Shown: piece by piece, positions 16,809 through 26,269 of the stretch
Layout: each line of letters opens with the position of its first letter
Position numbering within the stretch: the first letter of the stretch is position 1
Source of the DNA: Alcanivorax sp. DSM 26293
GTDB taxonomy: Bacteria; Pseudomonadota; Gammaproteobacteria; Pseudomonadales; Alcanivoracaceae
DNA: 64,000 nucleotides
NCBI RefSeq assembly: GCF_900107995.1
Contig: NZ_FNUM01000011.1
Location: forward strand, 1 to 64,000
Direction: 5' to 3'
Translations under genes and position numbers: made by a program
Notes under the pieces: model-generated
Databases searched by the model: none
What the model was told of the DNA's origin: nothing
The model's input: only the letters and a program-made list of their open reading frames with translations

Positions 16809-19800
16809 ATGCAAAACGGGCTGATGGTGCTGCACGGCAACCGTCTGGAAACCCTCACCGAGCTGGTGGCCGACTGGCTGCAGCGTGAGCCACTGTCACC
16901 ACTGGAAACGGAAACCTTCCTGGTGCAGTCCAACGGCATGGCCCAGTGGCTGAAACTGCAACTGGCGGATGCCCTGGGAATCAGCGCCGGTTTTCAGTTT
17001 CAGATGCCTGCCCGCTTTTTATGGAGTGCCTATCGCACCGTCCTTGGCGAAGACCAGGTGCCGCGCACCTCACCCTTCGATAAATCCCGGCTGCTATGGC
17101 GTCTGTACCGGTTATTGCCCACGCTTCTCAATAACGACCATTTCGGCCCATTGCGGCATTTTCTCGCCGACGATGTGGACGGTCGCAAACGCCATCAGCT
17201 GGCCGAGCGGCTGGCGGATCTGTTCGATGCCTATCAGGTCTATCGGGCGGACTGGCTGGCGGACTGGGAAAACGGCAACGACCGTCTGCGCAAGGCCCAG
17301 GATCGCGACGCTTTTGATGAGTTTCCCAGCAGCCAGCTGTGGCAGGCGCATCTGTGGCGCGCCCTGCTGGCGGACATGGATGACAGCAAACAGGGCCTCA
17401 GCCGCAGCGCCATCCATCGGGATTTTATCGCGGCACTCACGCAACAACAGCAACAGGGCACGCCACCGCCGGGCCTGCCCCGCCGCCTGATCATCTTCGG
17501 TATCAGTGCCCTGCCCCAGCAAGCCCTGGAAGCGTTGGCGGCGCTGAGTCAGCACTGCCAGATCCTGATGCTGGTACAGAACCCCTGCCAGCATTACTGG
17601 GCGGATATTGTCGAAGACAAACAACTGCTGCGCCGTCAACTGGACAACCGCAAACGCCACCTGACCGCCCTGCCGGAAAATCGCGTCAATCCACTGCTGG
17701 CCGCCTGGGGCAAACAGGGCCGGGACTTTATCGGCCTGCTCTACGACCACGACGACCCGGAGAGTTATCGCAGCGCCTTCCAGAATCAGATCGATCTGTT
17801 TGAACACCACGAACCGCAAACCTTGTTGCAACAGTTGCAGCAGGACATTCTCGATCTGGGACCCTTGCCGGCGCCGGACCAGCGCCCCTCTCTGGCGATC
17901 GATGGCTCGCTCAGTTTCCGCATCGGCCACAGCCCCCAGCGGGAAGTGGAAATTCTGCAGGATGAATTGCTGGACCGGTTCAGCAACGACCCGAGCCTGC
18001 AACCCCGGGACGTGATCGTGATGGTGCCGGACATCGAAGCCTATGCGCCGCACATTGATGCAGTGTTCGGCCGACTGGACCGGGACGATCCCCGCTATCT
18101 GCCCTACACCCTCAGCGACCGCAGTGCCGGGGCCGCGTCCCCCCTGGCCCAGGCGGTGGAATCCCTGCTGCACCTGCCCCAGTGGCGCTTCACCGCCACC
18201 GACATTCTCGACCTGCTGGATGTGCCCGCCGTGCGCGAACGTTTCGGCATCGACGAAGGCGACCTGCCGCAACTGGCCCGCTGGATCGACCAGGCGCGCA
18301 TTCGCTGGGGCCTGAACAGCCAGCAGCGCAAGACCCTGGACGTGCCCGGCTTCGAACAGAACAGCTGGGCCTTCGGCCTGAAACGGATGCTGGCCGGCTA
18401 CCTGCTCGGCGACGGCCCGGCCTGGATGGGCATCGAACCCCTGGACGAAGTGGCCGGGCTGGGCGCAGAGCTGGCCGGGCGCCTGTCGCGCCTGCTCGAT
18501 ACCCTGGAACACCACTGGCAACAATCCCGTCAGGACGCCAGCGCCAGGGAGTGGCAACAACGCTTCACCCGGTTACTGGATGACCTGTTCGCCCCGGTGG
18601 ACGAAACCGACCAGACCCTGGATGCGGGCCTGCGCGACGCCCTCAACGACTGGTTGGCGGCCTGCGCCGAAGCGGATTTTGACAGCGTCCTGCCTCTCAC
18701 CGTGGCCCGCCGCCCGCTGCTCGATGCCCTTAACGCGGAAAGCCTGTCGCAACGGTTCATGGCCGGGCGCATCAATGTCTGCACCCTGATGCCCATGCGC
18801 GCCATTCCCTTCCGCCATGTCTGCCTGCTCGGCATGAAGGACGGCGACTACCCCCGTCAGCAGCAGCCCATGGATTTCGATCTGATGCGGCAATGGGGCA
18901 ACTATCGGCCCGGCGACCGATCCCGCCGAGATGACGACCGCTACCTGTTTCTGGAAGCCCTGCTCAGCGCCCGGGACAGCCTCTACATCAGCTGGACCGG
19001 CCGCAACGTGCGCGACAACAGCGAACGGCCGCCCTCGGTGCTGGTGGCGCAACTGCGCGACCACATCAACCAGCGCTGGCAGACCGATCAGGGCGAACCG
19101 GTGGATGCCCTCACCGTGGCCCATCCGCTGCAACCGTTCAGCGCCCGCTATTTCTTTAACACCGACCAGGATGGCGCGAACGATTCGCTACACACCTATG
19201 CCAACGAATGGCGCGCTCTCCACGATGGTCAGGCACCTGCTGTCAGCAATGATCAGCCCCTGCCGCCACTGGACAGCGACGAGCCGATTACCTGCGCCGC
19301 CCTGGGCCGTTTTCTCAAACAGCCGGTGGCGCATTTTTTCGAGCAGCGCCTGAAGGCCCGCCTGAAACAGCAACGCCAGGTACTGGATGACAGCGAACCC
19401 TTTGCCTTCGACAGCCTGCAACGTTTCCAGCTCCAGGACCAGTTGCTCAGCGAGGCCCTGCGTGCCGGTCCGGAGCATGCCGGCGACGCCATGGCCCACA
19501 CCCTGGATCGCCTGTCCGGCAGTGGCGATCTGCCCCTGGCGCCCTTTGACGAAGGCAGCCGTGACAGCCTGCTGATGCCCCTGTCGCAGCCACTGGAACA
19601 CTACTTTGCCCTGCTCGCCGAGTGCGGCACACCGCAACCGCAACAGGAAATCCGTCTTAACGCCGGGCCCCTGCAGATCGAAGACTGGCTCACGGACTTG
19701 CGTGGCTCCGCAGCGAATAGCCAGCGTCTGGTCCTGCACACCGGCAAGCTGAAAGAGCGCTTCGACAAACTCACCCGGGACTGGACTCTGCACCTGGCCG

Positions 19801-20210
19801 CCTGCGCCGCCGGGTTCCCGTTAACCACCCACGTCCAGGGCCAGGATGGCCGCATTACCCTGCCCCACCTGAACCGCAGCGACGCCCAGCACTGCCTGGA
19901 TCAACTGGGCCATGCCTGGCAACAGGCCCTGTGCGAGCCCCTGCCCATCGCCTGTGCCACCGCCTTTGCCTGGCTGAAAGGGGAAGAAAAAGACAACGGC
20001 GACAACGAGGCACGCAAGGTGTTCGAATCCGGTTTCATGCACACCGGCGAACAGGACAAGGAACCGGCCCTTGCCCGCGCCTGGGCCGACTTCGATGACA
20101 TGCTGGCTGTACGCCACGACGACGAGCGCGCTTTCGACTACTGGACCGGGCAACTCTATGCCCCGCTCTACCAGCACGCCCAATGGCGTGAACCGGGAGA
20201 TGACGCATGA
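16809..20210 (+). CDS. recC: RecBCD subunit gamma, RecC
   Basis: RecC scaffolds the RecBCD helicase-nuclease and reads Chi sites during double-strand break repair. The protein of about 1133 residues fits the family (E. coli 1122). It begins LMVLHGNRLETLTELVADWL, and contains the FLVQSNGMAQWLKLQLAD and FHVC-type RHVCLLGMKDGDYPR blocks of the inactivated helicase fold. The start at 16809 has AAGGA six to seven bases upstream; the ATG at 16803 is too close to that site. It overlaps recB by four bases (ATGA), so the two are translationally coupled. Confidence 0.96.
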   Translation: MQNGLMVLHGNRLETLTELVADWLQREPLSPLETETFLVQSNGMAQWLKLQLADALGISAGFQFQMPARFLWSAYRTVLGEDQVPRTSPFDKSRLLWRLYRLLPTLLNNDHFGPLRHFLADDVDGRKRHQLAERLADLFDAYQVYRADWLADWENGNDRLRKAQDRDAFDEFPSSQLWQAHLWRALLADMDDSKQGLSRSAIHRDFIAALTQQQQQGTPPPGLPRRLIIFGISALPQQALEALAALSQHCQILMLVQNPCQHYWADIVEDKQLLRRQLDNRKRHLTALPENRVNPLLAAWGKQGRDFIGLLYDHDDPESYRSAFQNQIDLFEHHEPQTLLQQLQQDILDLGPLPAPDQRPSLAIDGSLSFRIGHSPQREVEILQDELLDRFSNDPSLQPRDVIVMVPDIEAYAPHIDAVFGRLDRDDPRYLPYTLSDRSAGAASPLAQAVESLLHLPQWRFTATDILDLLDVPAVRERFGIDEGDLPQLARWIDQARIRWGLNSQQRKTLDVPGFEQNSWAFGLKRMLAGYLLGDGPAWMGIEPLDEVAGLGAELAGRLSRLLDTLEHHWQQSRQDASAREWQQRFTRLLDDLFAPVDETDQTLDAGLRDALNDWLAACAEADFDSVLPLTVARRPLLDALNAESLSQRFMAGRINVCTLMPMRAIPFRHVCLLGMKDGDYPRQQQPMDFDLMRQWGNYRPGDRSRRDDDRYLFLEALLSARDSLYISWTGRNVRDNSERPPSVLVAQLRDHINQRWQTDQGEPVDALTVAHPLQPFSARYFFNTDQDGANDSLHTYANEWRALHDGQAPAVSNDQPLPPLDSDEPITCAALGRFLKQPVAHFFEQRLKARLKQQRQVLDDSEPFAFDSLQRFQLQDQLLSEALRAGPEHAGDAMAHTLDRLSGSGDLPLAPFDEGSRDSLLMPLSQPLEHYFALLAECGTPQPQQEIRLNAGPLQIEDWLTDLRGSAANSQRLVLHTGKLKERFDKLTRDWTLHLAACAAGFPLTTHVQGQDGRITLPHLNRSDAQHCLDQLGHAWQQALCEPLPIACATAFAWLKGEEKDNGDNEARKVFESGFMHTGEQDKEPALARAWADFDDMLAVRHDDERAFDYWTGQLYAPLYQHAQWREPGDDA

Positions 20211-23200
20211 CCATTGAACGTCCGCTCCCGATTACTTTCCCGCTGCACGGTACCCGGCTGATCGAAGCCAGCGCCGGCACCGGCAAGACCTTTACCCTGG
20301 CCGCGCTGTATCTGCGTCTGGTGCTCGGCCATGGCGACGACAATTCTTTCGCGCGCCCGCTCCTGCCGCCGGAAATTCTGGTGGTGACTTTCACCGAAGC
20401 GGCCACCGAGGAACTGCGCGAACGGATCCGCGATCGCCTGGCCGATGCGGCGCGCATCTTTGCCGATGCCAATGCAAAAGCCGACGACCCGGTACTGGCC
20501 GAATTGCTTAACGACTATAGCGATCCGCAAGACCGGGCCCGTTGTGCCCAGCGTCTGGATGCCGCCGCCCAGTGGATGGACGAAGCCGCCATCTACACCA
20601 TCCACGGCTTCTGCAACCGCATGCTCAAACAGCACGCCTTCGATTCCGGCAGTCTGTTCAGCCTGGAGTTGCAGGAAGACGCCAGCGACGAACAACAAAT
20701 GGCGGCGCGGGATTACTGGCGCTCCGTGATCGCCGATTTTCCGGTGAGCGCCGCCAATGCCCTGCAAAGCGATAACCTGGGCAACCCGGATGCGCTGCTG
20801 GAGGCCTGTCGCCCCCTGCTCGGTTTGAAAGAAGCGGACCCGGAAGCGTTACCGCAAAGCGTCACACACTGGCTGTCACAAACCGGCCCCCAGGCGGACA
20901 AGGACCAACACGCCCGCCAGCAACTGGCCGCCGAACTGCCGGACTTTCTCGAGTGGGTGCGCGCCGCTCGCGACAACAAATGGCTCAACGGCAACAGCTA
21001 CCGCACCACCAGCCTGCCCGGCATGCTGCAAACCCTGCAACGCTACGCCAATGGCGAATGGCTTAACGGCAAGGCCTACGACACCCTGGCAAAGTTTTCC
21101 CATGAAGGCATGAAACTCACCAAGGCCGGCCAGGAACACCGCCCGGACTTTGCCTTCTGCCAGCAGCTGGATGCGGTCATGGAAGGGCGGGCAAATACAC
21201 AGTTGCCCCGCACCGACCTGCTCGCCCATGCCGCCGCCTGGATCGACCGGCGCGTGGATCAGGTCCGTCGCCAGACCGCCACCATGGGCTTCGACGACAT
21301 GCTCAGCCGGCTGCACGATGCCTTGAAAGGCGGCAACGGCGAGCGTCTGGCCCAGGTCATCCGCGACCAGTTCCCGGTGGCATTGATCGACGAATTTCAG
21401 GATACCGATCCGACCCAGTACGGGATTTTTTCCGCGCTTTATGAAGGGCAAGCCGGCACCGGCTGGTTCATGATCGGCGATCCCAAGCAGGCCATCTATG
21501 CCTTCCGTGGTGCCGACGTCTTTACCTATCTGAAAGCCCGCCGGGCCACCGCAGGCAACCACTACACCCTGGATAAAAACTTCCGTAGCGCCGACGCCAT
21601 GGTCAAGGCGGTGAACCATCTGTTCACCTACAGCCAGACTACCTTTGGCGATGTGTTCATGATGGACAACGCCATCCCCTTTGAAGAGGTTGATGCCAAC
21701 GGACGCAAGGACGTTCTGTTAGTCGACAACAACGAAAGATCCGGCATTACCCTGTGGGTAGACGAGCAGGAAAAACCGGTCAGCGCCGGCCAATATCGGG
21801 ACGAGCAGGCGGCACGCTGCGCCAGTGAAATTGCCCATCTGCTTAACGGTGCCGTAAAAGGCGTCACCGGCTTCCAGAAAGCCGACAGCTTCCGGCCCCT
21901 GCATCCCAACGACATTGCCATCCTGGTACGCGATCGCACCGAGGCCAAAGCCATCCGCGATGCGCTGATGGAACGGCAGGTGCGCAGCGTCTATCTGTCT
22001 GACCAGGATTCCGTGTTTGCCCAGCCGGAAGCCCATGACCTGCTGCTGATCCTGCACGCCTGCGCCACCCCGGAATCCGACACCCGAGTGCGCAGCGCCC
22101 TGGCCTGTGCGGTGCTGGACCTGGCCTACGCGGAACTGGATACCCTTAATCAGGATGAAGTGCGCTGGGAAGAAACGGTCGAGCAGTTTCACGGCTATCG
22201 CCAACAATGGCAGACCCAGGGCGTGCTGCCCATGTTGCGCAGCCTGCTGATGGATTTTCATGTACCCGCCCGGCTCAGCCAAAGCCTGGACGGCGAACGG
22301 GCCCTGACCAACCTTCTGCATCTGGCAGAACTGTTGCAGCAGGCCGCCACCCAGCTGGACGGCGAACAATCATTGATTCGTTATCTGGAAGACACGGTTG
22401 AAGAAGGTCGCGGCAGTAGCAAGGAAAGTATCCTGCGACTGGAAAGTGACGACGACCGGGTCAAGGTGATCACCATCCACAAGTCCAAGGGCCTGGAATA
22501 CCCGCTGGTGTACCTGCCCTTTATCTGCAGCTTCCGCCCGGCGGACAAGAACAAGCCGCCGCTGCGCTACCACGAAAACGATCATCTCAATGTGTCGCTG
22601 GAGCCGGATGACGATGTCGAAAACAAGGCGGACCACGAACGACTCGCCGAAGACATGCGTCTGCTCTACGTGGCCCTGACCCGCGCCTGCCACACCTGCA
22701 CCCTGGGAATCGCGCCCTATATCAAGGGCCGCGGCAAACAGAACCAGCTGGAGAAAAGCGCCATCGGCCGTTTGCTGTTCGGCAACGGCGTGGCCAACGA
22801 CGGCCTGCGTGACGCGCTGGTGCCGGTAGCCCATGAGGCGGTGTCCATCATCGCCGCACCGGACAGCAGCACAGAAAGCTATCAACCCCAGGCCGAAGCG
22901 CGGACCCTGCGCACGCCGCTGGTTCCTGTGGCCCGGCAACGGCAACCTTGGTGGATCGCCAGCTACAGTGCGCTCAAACAGGTACAGGAAATCCTGGCCC
23001 CGGCGGATCCGCGCGGCGATCAACTGGCCGAGCAGCAGGATGACACCGTTGTCGATGATGCCGAGCCCCTGCCAGACAGCATCCATGCCTTTCCCCGTGG
23101 CGCCGCACCGGGCACCCTGCTCCACGACATTCTCGAACAGGCCGCCAACCAGCGGTTCACAGAGACCCTGGCCGACCCGGCCGAGTTTGAAGCCAGCGTG

Positions 23201-23800
23201 GAAGAAAAACTGCAGGCCCGGGGCTGGCAGGATTTTGCGGGCGTGATTCGCCACTGGTGGAAGCAGGCAGTCACCACTGCCCTGCCGCTGGAGAACGACA
23301 AGATCGCCCTCAATTCCCTGCACACCTATGTGCCGGAACTGGAATTTCTGTTCCCCGCCCACCAGGTCAACGTGGCCGAGATGGACACCCTGATTCGCCA
23401 GCACATCCACCCACAGCACTCGCGCCCGCGACTGGAAGCGGACACCCTGAACGGCATGCTCAAGGGCTTTATCGATCTGGTGTTCGAACACGACGGCAAG
23501 TACTACGTGCTCGACTACAAATCCAACTGGCTGGGCGTGGATGACAGCGCCTACACCCTGGACGCCATGACCCACGCGGTGCTGGAAAAACGCTATGAAG
23601 TGCAATACGTCCTCTACCTGCTGGCCCTGCACCGCCTGCTGAAAAGCCGCCTGGCGGATTATGATCCCGACCAGCACCTGGGCGGCGCCGTGTATGTGTT
23701 TCTGCGCGGCCTGCAAGGGCCGGCGGCGGGCACGGTGTTTGATCGACCGGACACGGCATTGGTTGAAGCGCTGGATGCGATGTTTGGAGGGAACGAATGA
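20207..23800 (+). CDS. recB: RecBCD subunit beta, RecB
   Basis: RecB is the 3'-5' helicase and only nuclease of RecBCD. The 1197 residues carry the UvrD-type Walker A at about 21-28 (ASAGTGKT), the DEFQDTDPTQYGIF Walker B, the VITIHKSKGLEYPLVYLPF motif, and a C-terminal nuclease domain with FIDLVF and LDYKSNWLG (Asp and Lys near 1103-1105). All look intact. It follows recC with a four-base overlap. A palindromic repeat of about 115 bases separates it from recD, unlike the tight recC-recB joint. Confidence 0.97.
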   Translation: MTIERPLPITFPLHGTRLIEASAGTGKTFTLAALYLRLVLGHGDDNSFARPLLPPEILVVTFTEAATEELRERIRDRLADAARIFADANAKADDPVLAELLNDYSDPQDRARCAQRLDAAAQWMDEAAIYTIHGFCNRMLKQHAFDSGSLFSLELQEDASDEQQMAARDYWRSVIADFPVSAANALQSDNLGNPDALLEACRPLLGLKEADPEALPQSVTHWLSQTGPQADKDQHARQQLAAELPDFLEWVRAARDNKWLNGNSYRTTSLPGMLQTLQRYANGEWLNGKAYDTLAKFSHEGMKLTKAGQEHRPDFAFCQQLDAVMEGRANTQLPRTDLLAHAAAWIDRRVDQVRRQTATMGFDDMLSRLHDALKGGNGERLAQVIRDQFPVALIDEFQDTDPTQYGIFSALYEGQAGTGWFMIGDPKQAIYAFRGADVFTYLKARRATAGNHYTLDKNFRSADAMVKAVNHLFTYSQTTFGDVFMMDNAIPFEEVDANGRKDVLLVDNNERSGITLWVDEQEKPVSAGQYRDEQAARCASEIAHLLNGAVKGVTGFQKADSFRPLHPNDIAILVRDRTEAKAIRDALMERQVRSVYLSDQDSVFAQPEAHDLLLILHACATPESDTRVRSALACAVLDLAYAELDTLNQDEVRWEETVEQFHGYRQQWQTQGVLPMLRSLLMDFHVPARLSQSLDGERALTNLLHLAELLQQAATQLDGEQSLIRYLEDTVEEGRGSSKESILRLESDDDRVKVITIHKSKGLEYPLVYLPFICSFRPADKNKPPLRYHENDHLNVSLEPDDDVENKADHERLAEDMRLLYVALTRACHTCTLGIAPYIKGRGKQNQLEKSAIGRLLFGNGVANDGLRDALVPVAHEAVSIIAAPDSSTESYQPQAEARTLRTPLVPVARQRQPWWIASYSALKQVQEILAPADPRGDQLAEQQDDTVVDDAEPLPDSIHAFPRGAAPGTLLHDILEQAANQRFTETLADPAEFEASVEEKLQARGWQDFAGVIRHWWKQAVTTALPLENDKIALNSLHTYVPELEFLFPAHQVNVAEMDTLIRQHIHPQHSRPRLEADTLNGMLKGFIDLVFEHDGKYYVLDYKSNWLGVDDSAYTLDAMTHAVLEKRYEVQYVLYLLALHRLLKSRLADYDPDQHLGGAVYVFLRGLQGPAAGTVFDRPDTALVEALDAMFGGNE

Positions 23801-23825
23801 GCGCGATGACAAACCATCTCAACGC

Positions 23826-23942
23826 ATGGAGCGTCTCACCCTCTCCCCCAACCCCTCTCCCCTCAAGGGAGAGGGGAGCTAACCATGCCCCCTTCTGGAG
23901 GGTCCCCTCTCCCTTGAGGGGAGAGGGACAGGGAGAGGGTGA
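23826..23942. repeat. Long inverted repeat inside the recBCD operon
   Basis: A pyrimidine-rich arm of CCCTCTCCC blocks with CCCCTCAAGGGAGAGGGGA is mirrored by TCCCCTCTCCCTTGAGGGGA and GGGAGAGGGTGA, around CCCCTTCTGGAGGG. It fills most of the 198-base gap between recB and recD and could fold into a strong hairpin in the mRNA. No coding sequence lies in it. Confidence 0.9.
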
Positions 23943-23998
23943 CGCTACGAAGCGCATTGCTATCCGGCCTCTCAATCGGCCAATCGCCAGGAGAGTTC

Positions 23999-25936
23999 AT
24001 GCAATCTGACCTGTTCTCCGCCCTCACCTGGGAAGACGCTCTTCTCCTGCTGCGCGACAACAATCTGCTGCGCGATCTGGACGTGGCCATTGCCCGTTTC
24101 CTTAAGCAGCAATGCCCGCAGGCAAGCTACGAAGTGCTGCTGCTCGCCGCCTTCACCAGCAATCAACAAGCCAGCGGCCATCTCTGTCTGGACCTGAAAA
24201 ACCGGGAACTGGCCACCCAGCTGTGGGGCACCAGCCCACCGCCGGAGCTGGTCACCCTGCTGCCCGGCAAACCGGACGACTGGCTGCATGATCTGCAACA
24301 CAGTCCGCTGGTCAGCCAGAACGGCAGCACGCCGTTGGTGCTGGATGGCAGCCGCCTTTACCTGCGCCGTAACTGGGCCCGGGAAGTGGCGGTGGCCGAG
24401 GCCATCGGCCAGCGACTGGCCACGGTCAGCCCCTTGCCTGCCGAGCGTCTGCGCGACGCCCTGGCCCGATTATTCCCGAACGCCGGCGAGCAGACCGACT
24501 GGCAACAGGTGGCCTGCGCCCTGGCCAGCCGCAGTGGTATTGGCATCATCACCGGCGGTCCGGGCACCGGCAAAACCACCACCGTGGTTCGCCTGCTGGG
24601 GCTGCTGCAAAGCCTGGCCATGGCGGACAACCAGCGTCTGCGGATCCGCCTTGCCGCTCCCACCGGCAAGGCGGCGGCACGACTCACCGAATCCATCGGC
24701 GAACAGGTGCAACAACTGGACGTGGACGTCGCGGTACGCGACGCCATCCCCACAGACGTGACCACCCTCCACCGCCTGCTCGGCACCCGCCCGGACAGCC
24801 GTCACTTCCGTCACCACGCTGACAATCCGCTGCATGCAGATCTGGTGGTGGTGGACGAAGCCAGCATGATCGACATGGACATGATGGCCAGCCTGCTGGA
24901 AGCCCTGAGCCCGCACACCCGGCTGATCCTGCTGGGCGACAAGGACCAGCTGGCCAGCGTGGAAGCCGGCGCGGTGATGGGCGATCTGTGTCGCCATGCC
25001 CACCAGGGCCGCTATCAACAACGCACCATCGATTTCATCAAGGACACCTGTGGCGCCGACATCAGCGACTATCAGGAAACCGACCAGGCGCCGGGCAACG
25101 CCCTGGCCCAGCAGACCGCCATGCTGCGCACCAACTGGCGCTCCAAGGACAGCCCCGGCATCGGCGAACTGGCGCGGGCGGTGAACGACGAAAACCTGCC
25201 CCAGGTACGCAAGGCGTTTCAAAAATACGGCGACAGCCTGCATCGCCACCCCCTGCGCAGTGATGACCGGCAACTGGAAACCCTGCTGCTGAACGGCAGT
25301 GGCAATCAGGAAGGTCTGCGAGCGCTGTTTCAGGCGGTGGCGACACCACCAGCGCAACGGCCAGCATTCGATGACTGGGCCGCCGGACTGCTCAAGCAAC
25401 TCACCCACCAGCAATTGCTCAGTGGTTTGCGCAGCGGGCCATTCGGGGTGGAACAGTTGAACCAGCGCATCACCCGTCACCTGCAACAACAGGACCTGGC
25501 CCCGGAACGGGAGTGGTATCCGGGCCGCCCGGTAATGATGACCCGCAACGATTATCAGCTGGGGTTGATGAACGGCGATTTGGGTCTGACCCTGCCGCTG
25601 CTGGAAAAGAGAAATGGCAAACCGGAGTTACTGCTGCGCGTCGCCTTCCAGTTACCCGACGGCCGCATCAAGTGGGTTCTGCCCAGCCGCCTGGACGGGG
25701 TGGAAACCGTCTATGCCATGACCGTGCATAAATCCCAGGGCTCGGAATTCCGGCATACCCTGCTGGTGCTGCCTGATGCTCCCCATCCGCTGCTCACCCG
25801 TGAACTGATTTACACCGCCGTCACCCGTGCCCGCGATCGTTTCACCTTGCTGGAATTCGGCAAACCCACAGTGCTGGACAGCGCGGTGAAAAAACGCACC
25901 TGGCGAGCGTCGGGCTTGGCAGAGCGGCTAATGTAG
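23999..25936 (+). CDS. recD: RecBCD subunit alpha, RecD
   Basis: RecD is the 5'-3' helicase of RecBCD. The 645 residues hold an N-terminal domain (1-130), Walker A IITGGPGTGKTTT at about 183-195, Walker B VVVDEASMIDMDMM, and the C-terminal UvrD-like motifs MTVHKSQGSEFRHTL and IYTAVTRARDRF. The ATG at 23999 follows an AGGAGA site. It is separated from recB by an inverted repeat but lies on the same strand. Its stop codon TAG (25934-25936) lies within the left arm of another inverted repeat, so the last residues were probably set by that insertion. Confidence 0.96.
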   Translation: MQSDLFSALTWEDALLLLRDNNLLRDLDVAIARFLKQQCPQASYEVLLLAAFTSNQQASGHLCLDLKNRELATQLWGTSPPPELVTLLPGKPDDWLHDLQHSPLVSQNGSTPLVLDGSRLYLRRNWAREVAVAEAIGQRLATVSPLPAERLRDALARLFPNAGEQTDWQQVACALASRSGIGIITGGPGTGKTTTVVRLLGLLQSLAMADNQRLRIRLAAPTGKAAARLTESIGEQVQQLDVDVAVRDAIPTDVTTLHRLLGTRPDSRHFRHHADNPLHADLVVVDEASMIDMDMMASLLEALSPHTRLILLGDKDQLASVEAGAVMGDLCRHAHQGRYQQRTIDFIKDTCGADISDYQETDQAPGNALAQQTAMLRTNWRSKDSPGIGELARAVNDENLPQVRKAFQKYGDSLHRHPLRSDDRQLETLLLNGSGNQEGLRALFQAVATPPAQRPAFDDWAAGLLKQLTHQQLLSGLRSGPFGVEQLNQRITRHLQQQDLAPEREWYPGRPVMMTRNDYQLGLMNGDLGLTLPLLEKRNGKPELLLRVAFQLPDGRIKWVLPSRLDGVETVYAMTVHKSQGSEFRHTLLVLPDAPHPLLTRELIYTAVTRARDRFTLLEFGKPTVLDSAVKKRTWRASGLAERLM

Positions 25937-25995
25937 GAGCGTCGCTTGCGGCGCGATTAACAACGCTGGAATCGCGCCGCAAGCGACGCTCCTAC
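25933..25995. repeat. Perfect inverted repeat with 26-base arms (TGTAGGAGCG family)
   Basis: GTAGGAGCGTCGCTTGCGGC... at 25933-25958 is perfectly mirrored at 25970-25995 around an 11-base loop. It contains the recD stop codon and can fold into a terminator-like hairpin. A single unpaired arm of the same family occurs at 45199-45223. Confidence 0.92.
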
Positions 25996-26064
25996 GGCAA
26001 ACGACAACATTGGCTCAATGTATTTAATTGCCCGGTGAATAAATGCCTCGGGAGGAATATAGAC

Positions 26065-26168
26065 TGTAGGAGCCATGCTCGTACCCCCAGGGGATCTACG
26101 ACATGCGAACCGAGCCCTAGCGAGGAAAAAAGCAGTTAGCCGTTCGCCATGCAAGCATAGCGCCTACA
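26065..26168. repeat. Degenerate copy of the TGTAGGAGC inverted repeat
   Basis: TGTAGGAGCCATGCTCG at the left and CATGCAAGCATAGCGCCTACA at the right are imperfect complements. They resemble the neighbouring repeat but have diverged. The rest of 25996-26220 shows no gene. Confidence 0.6.
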
Positions 26169-26215
26169 AACAGAACCCTTGGTCGAAGAGTGGGCAGTAA
26201 CCTTCACCGATGACC

Positions 26216-26251
26216 CTAAAAAAAACGGGATGCCGAAGCATCCCGTTTTTT
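26216..26251. terminator. Bidirectional Rho-independent terminator after the OmpA-like gene
   Basis: ACGGGATG-CCGAAG-CATCCCGT (26225-26246) is preceded by eight A bases and followed by a T-run, so it can work on both strands. It ends the - strand porin gene and any read-through from recD. Confidence 0.92.
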
Positions 26252-26269
26252 GTTTCCCGAATCACGCGG

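Noticed and set aside
23797-24009. Small protein between recB and recD
   Set aside because: The frame lies in the pyrimidine/purine inverted repeat and gives Pro/Ser-rich sequence without motifs.
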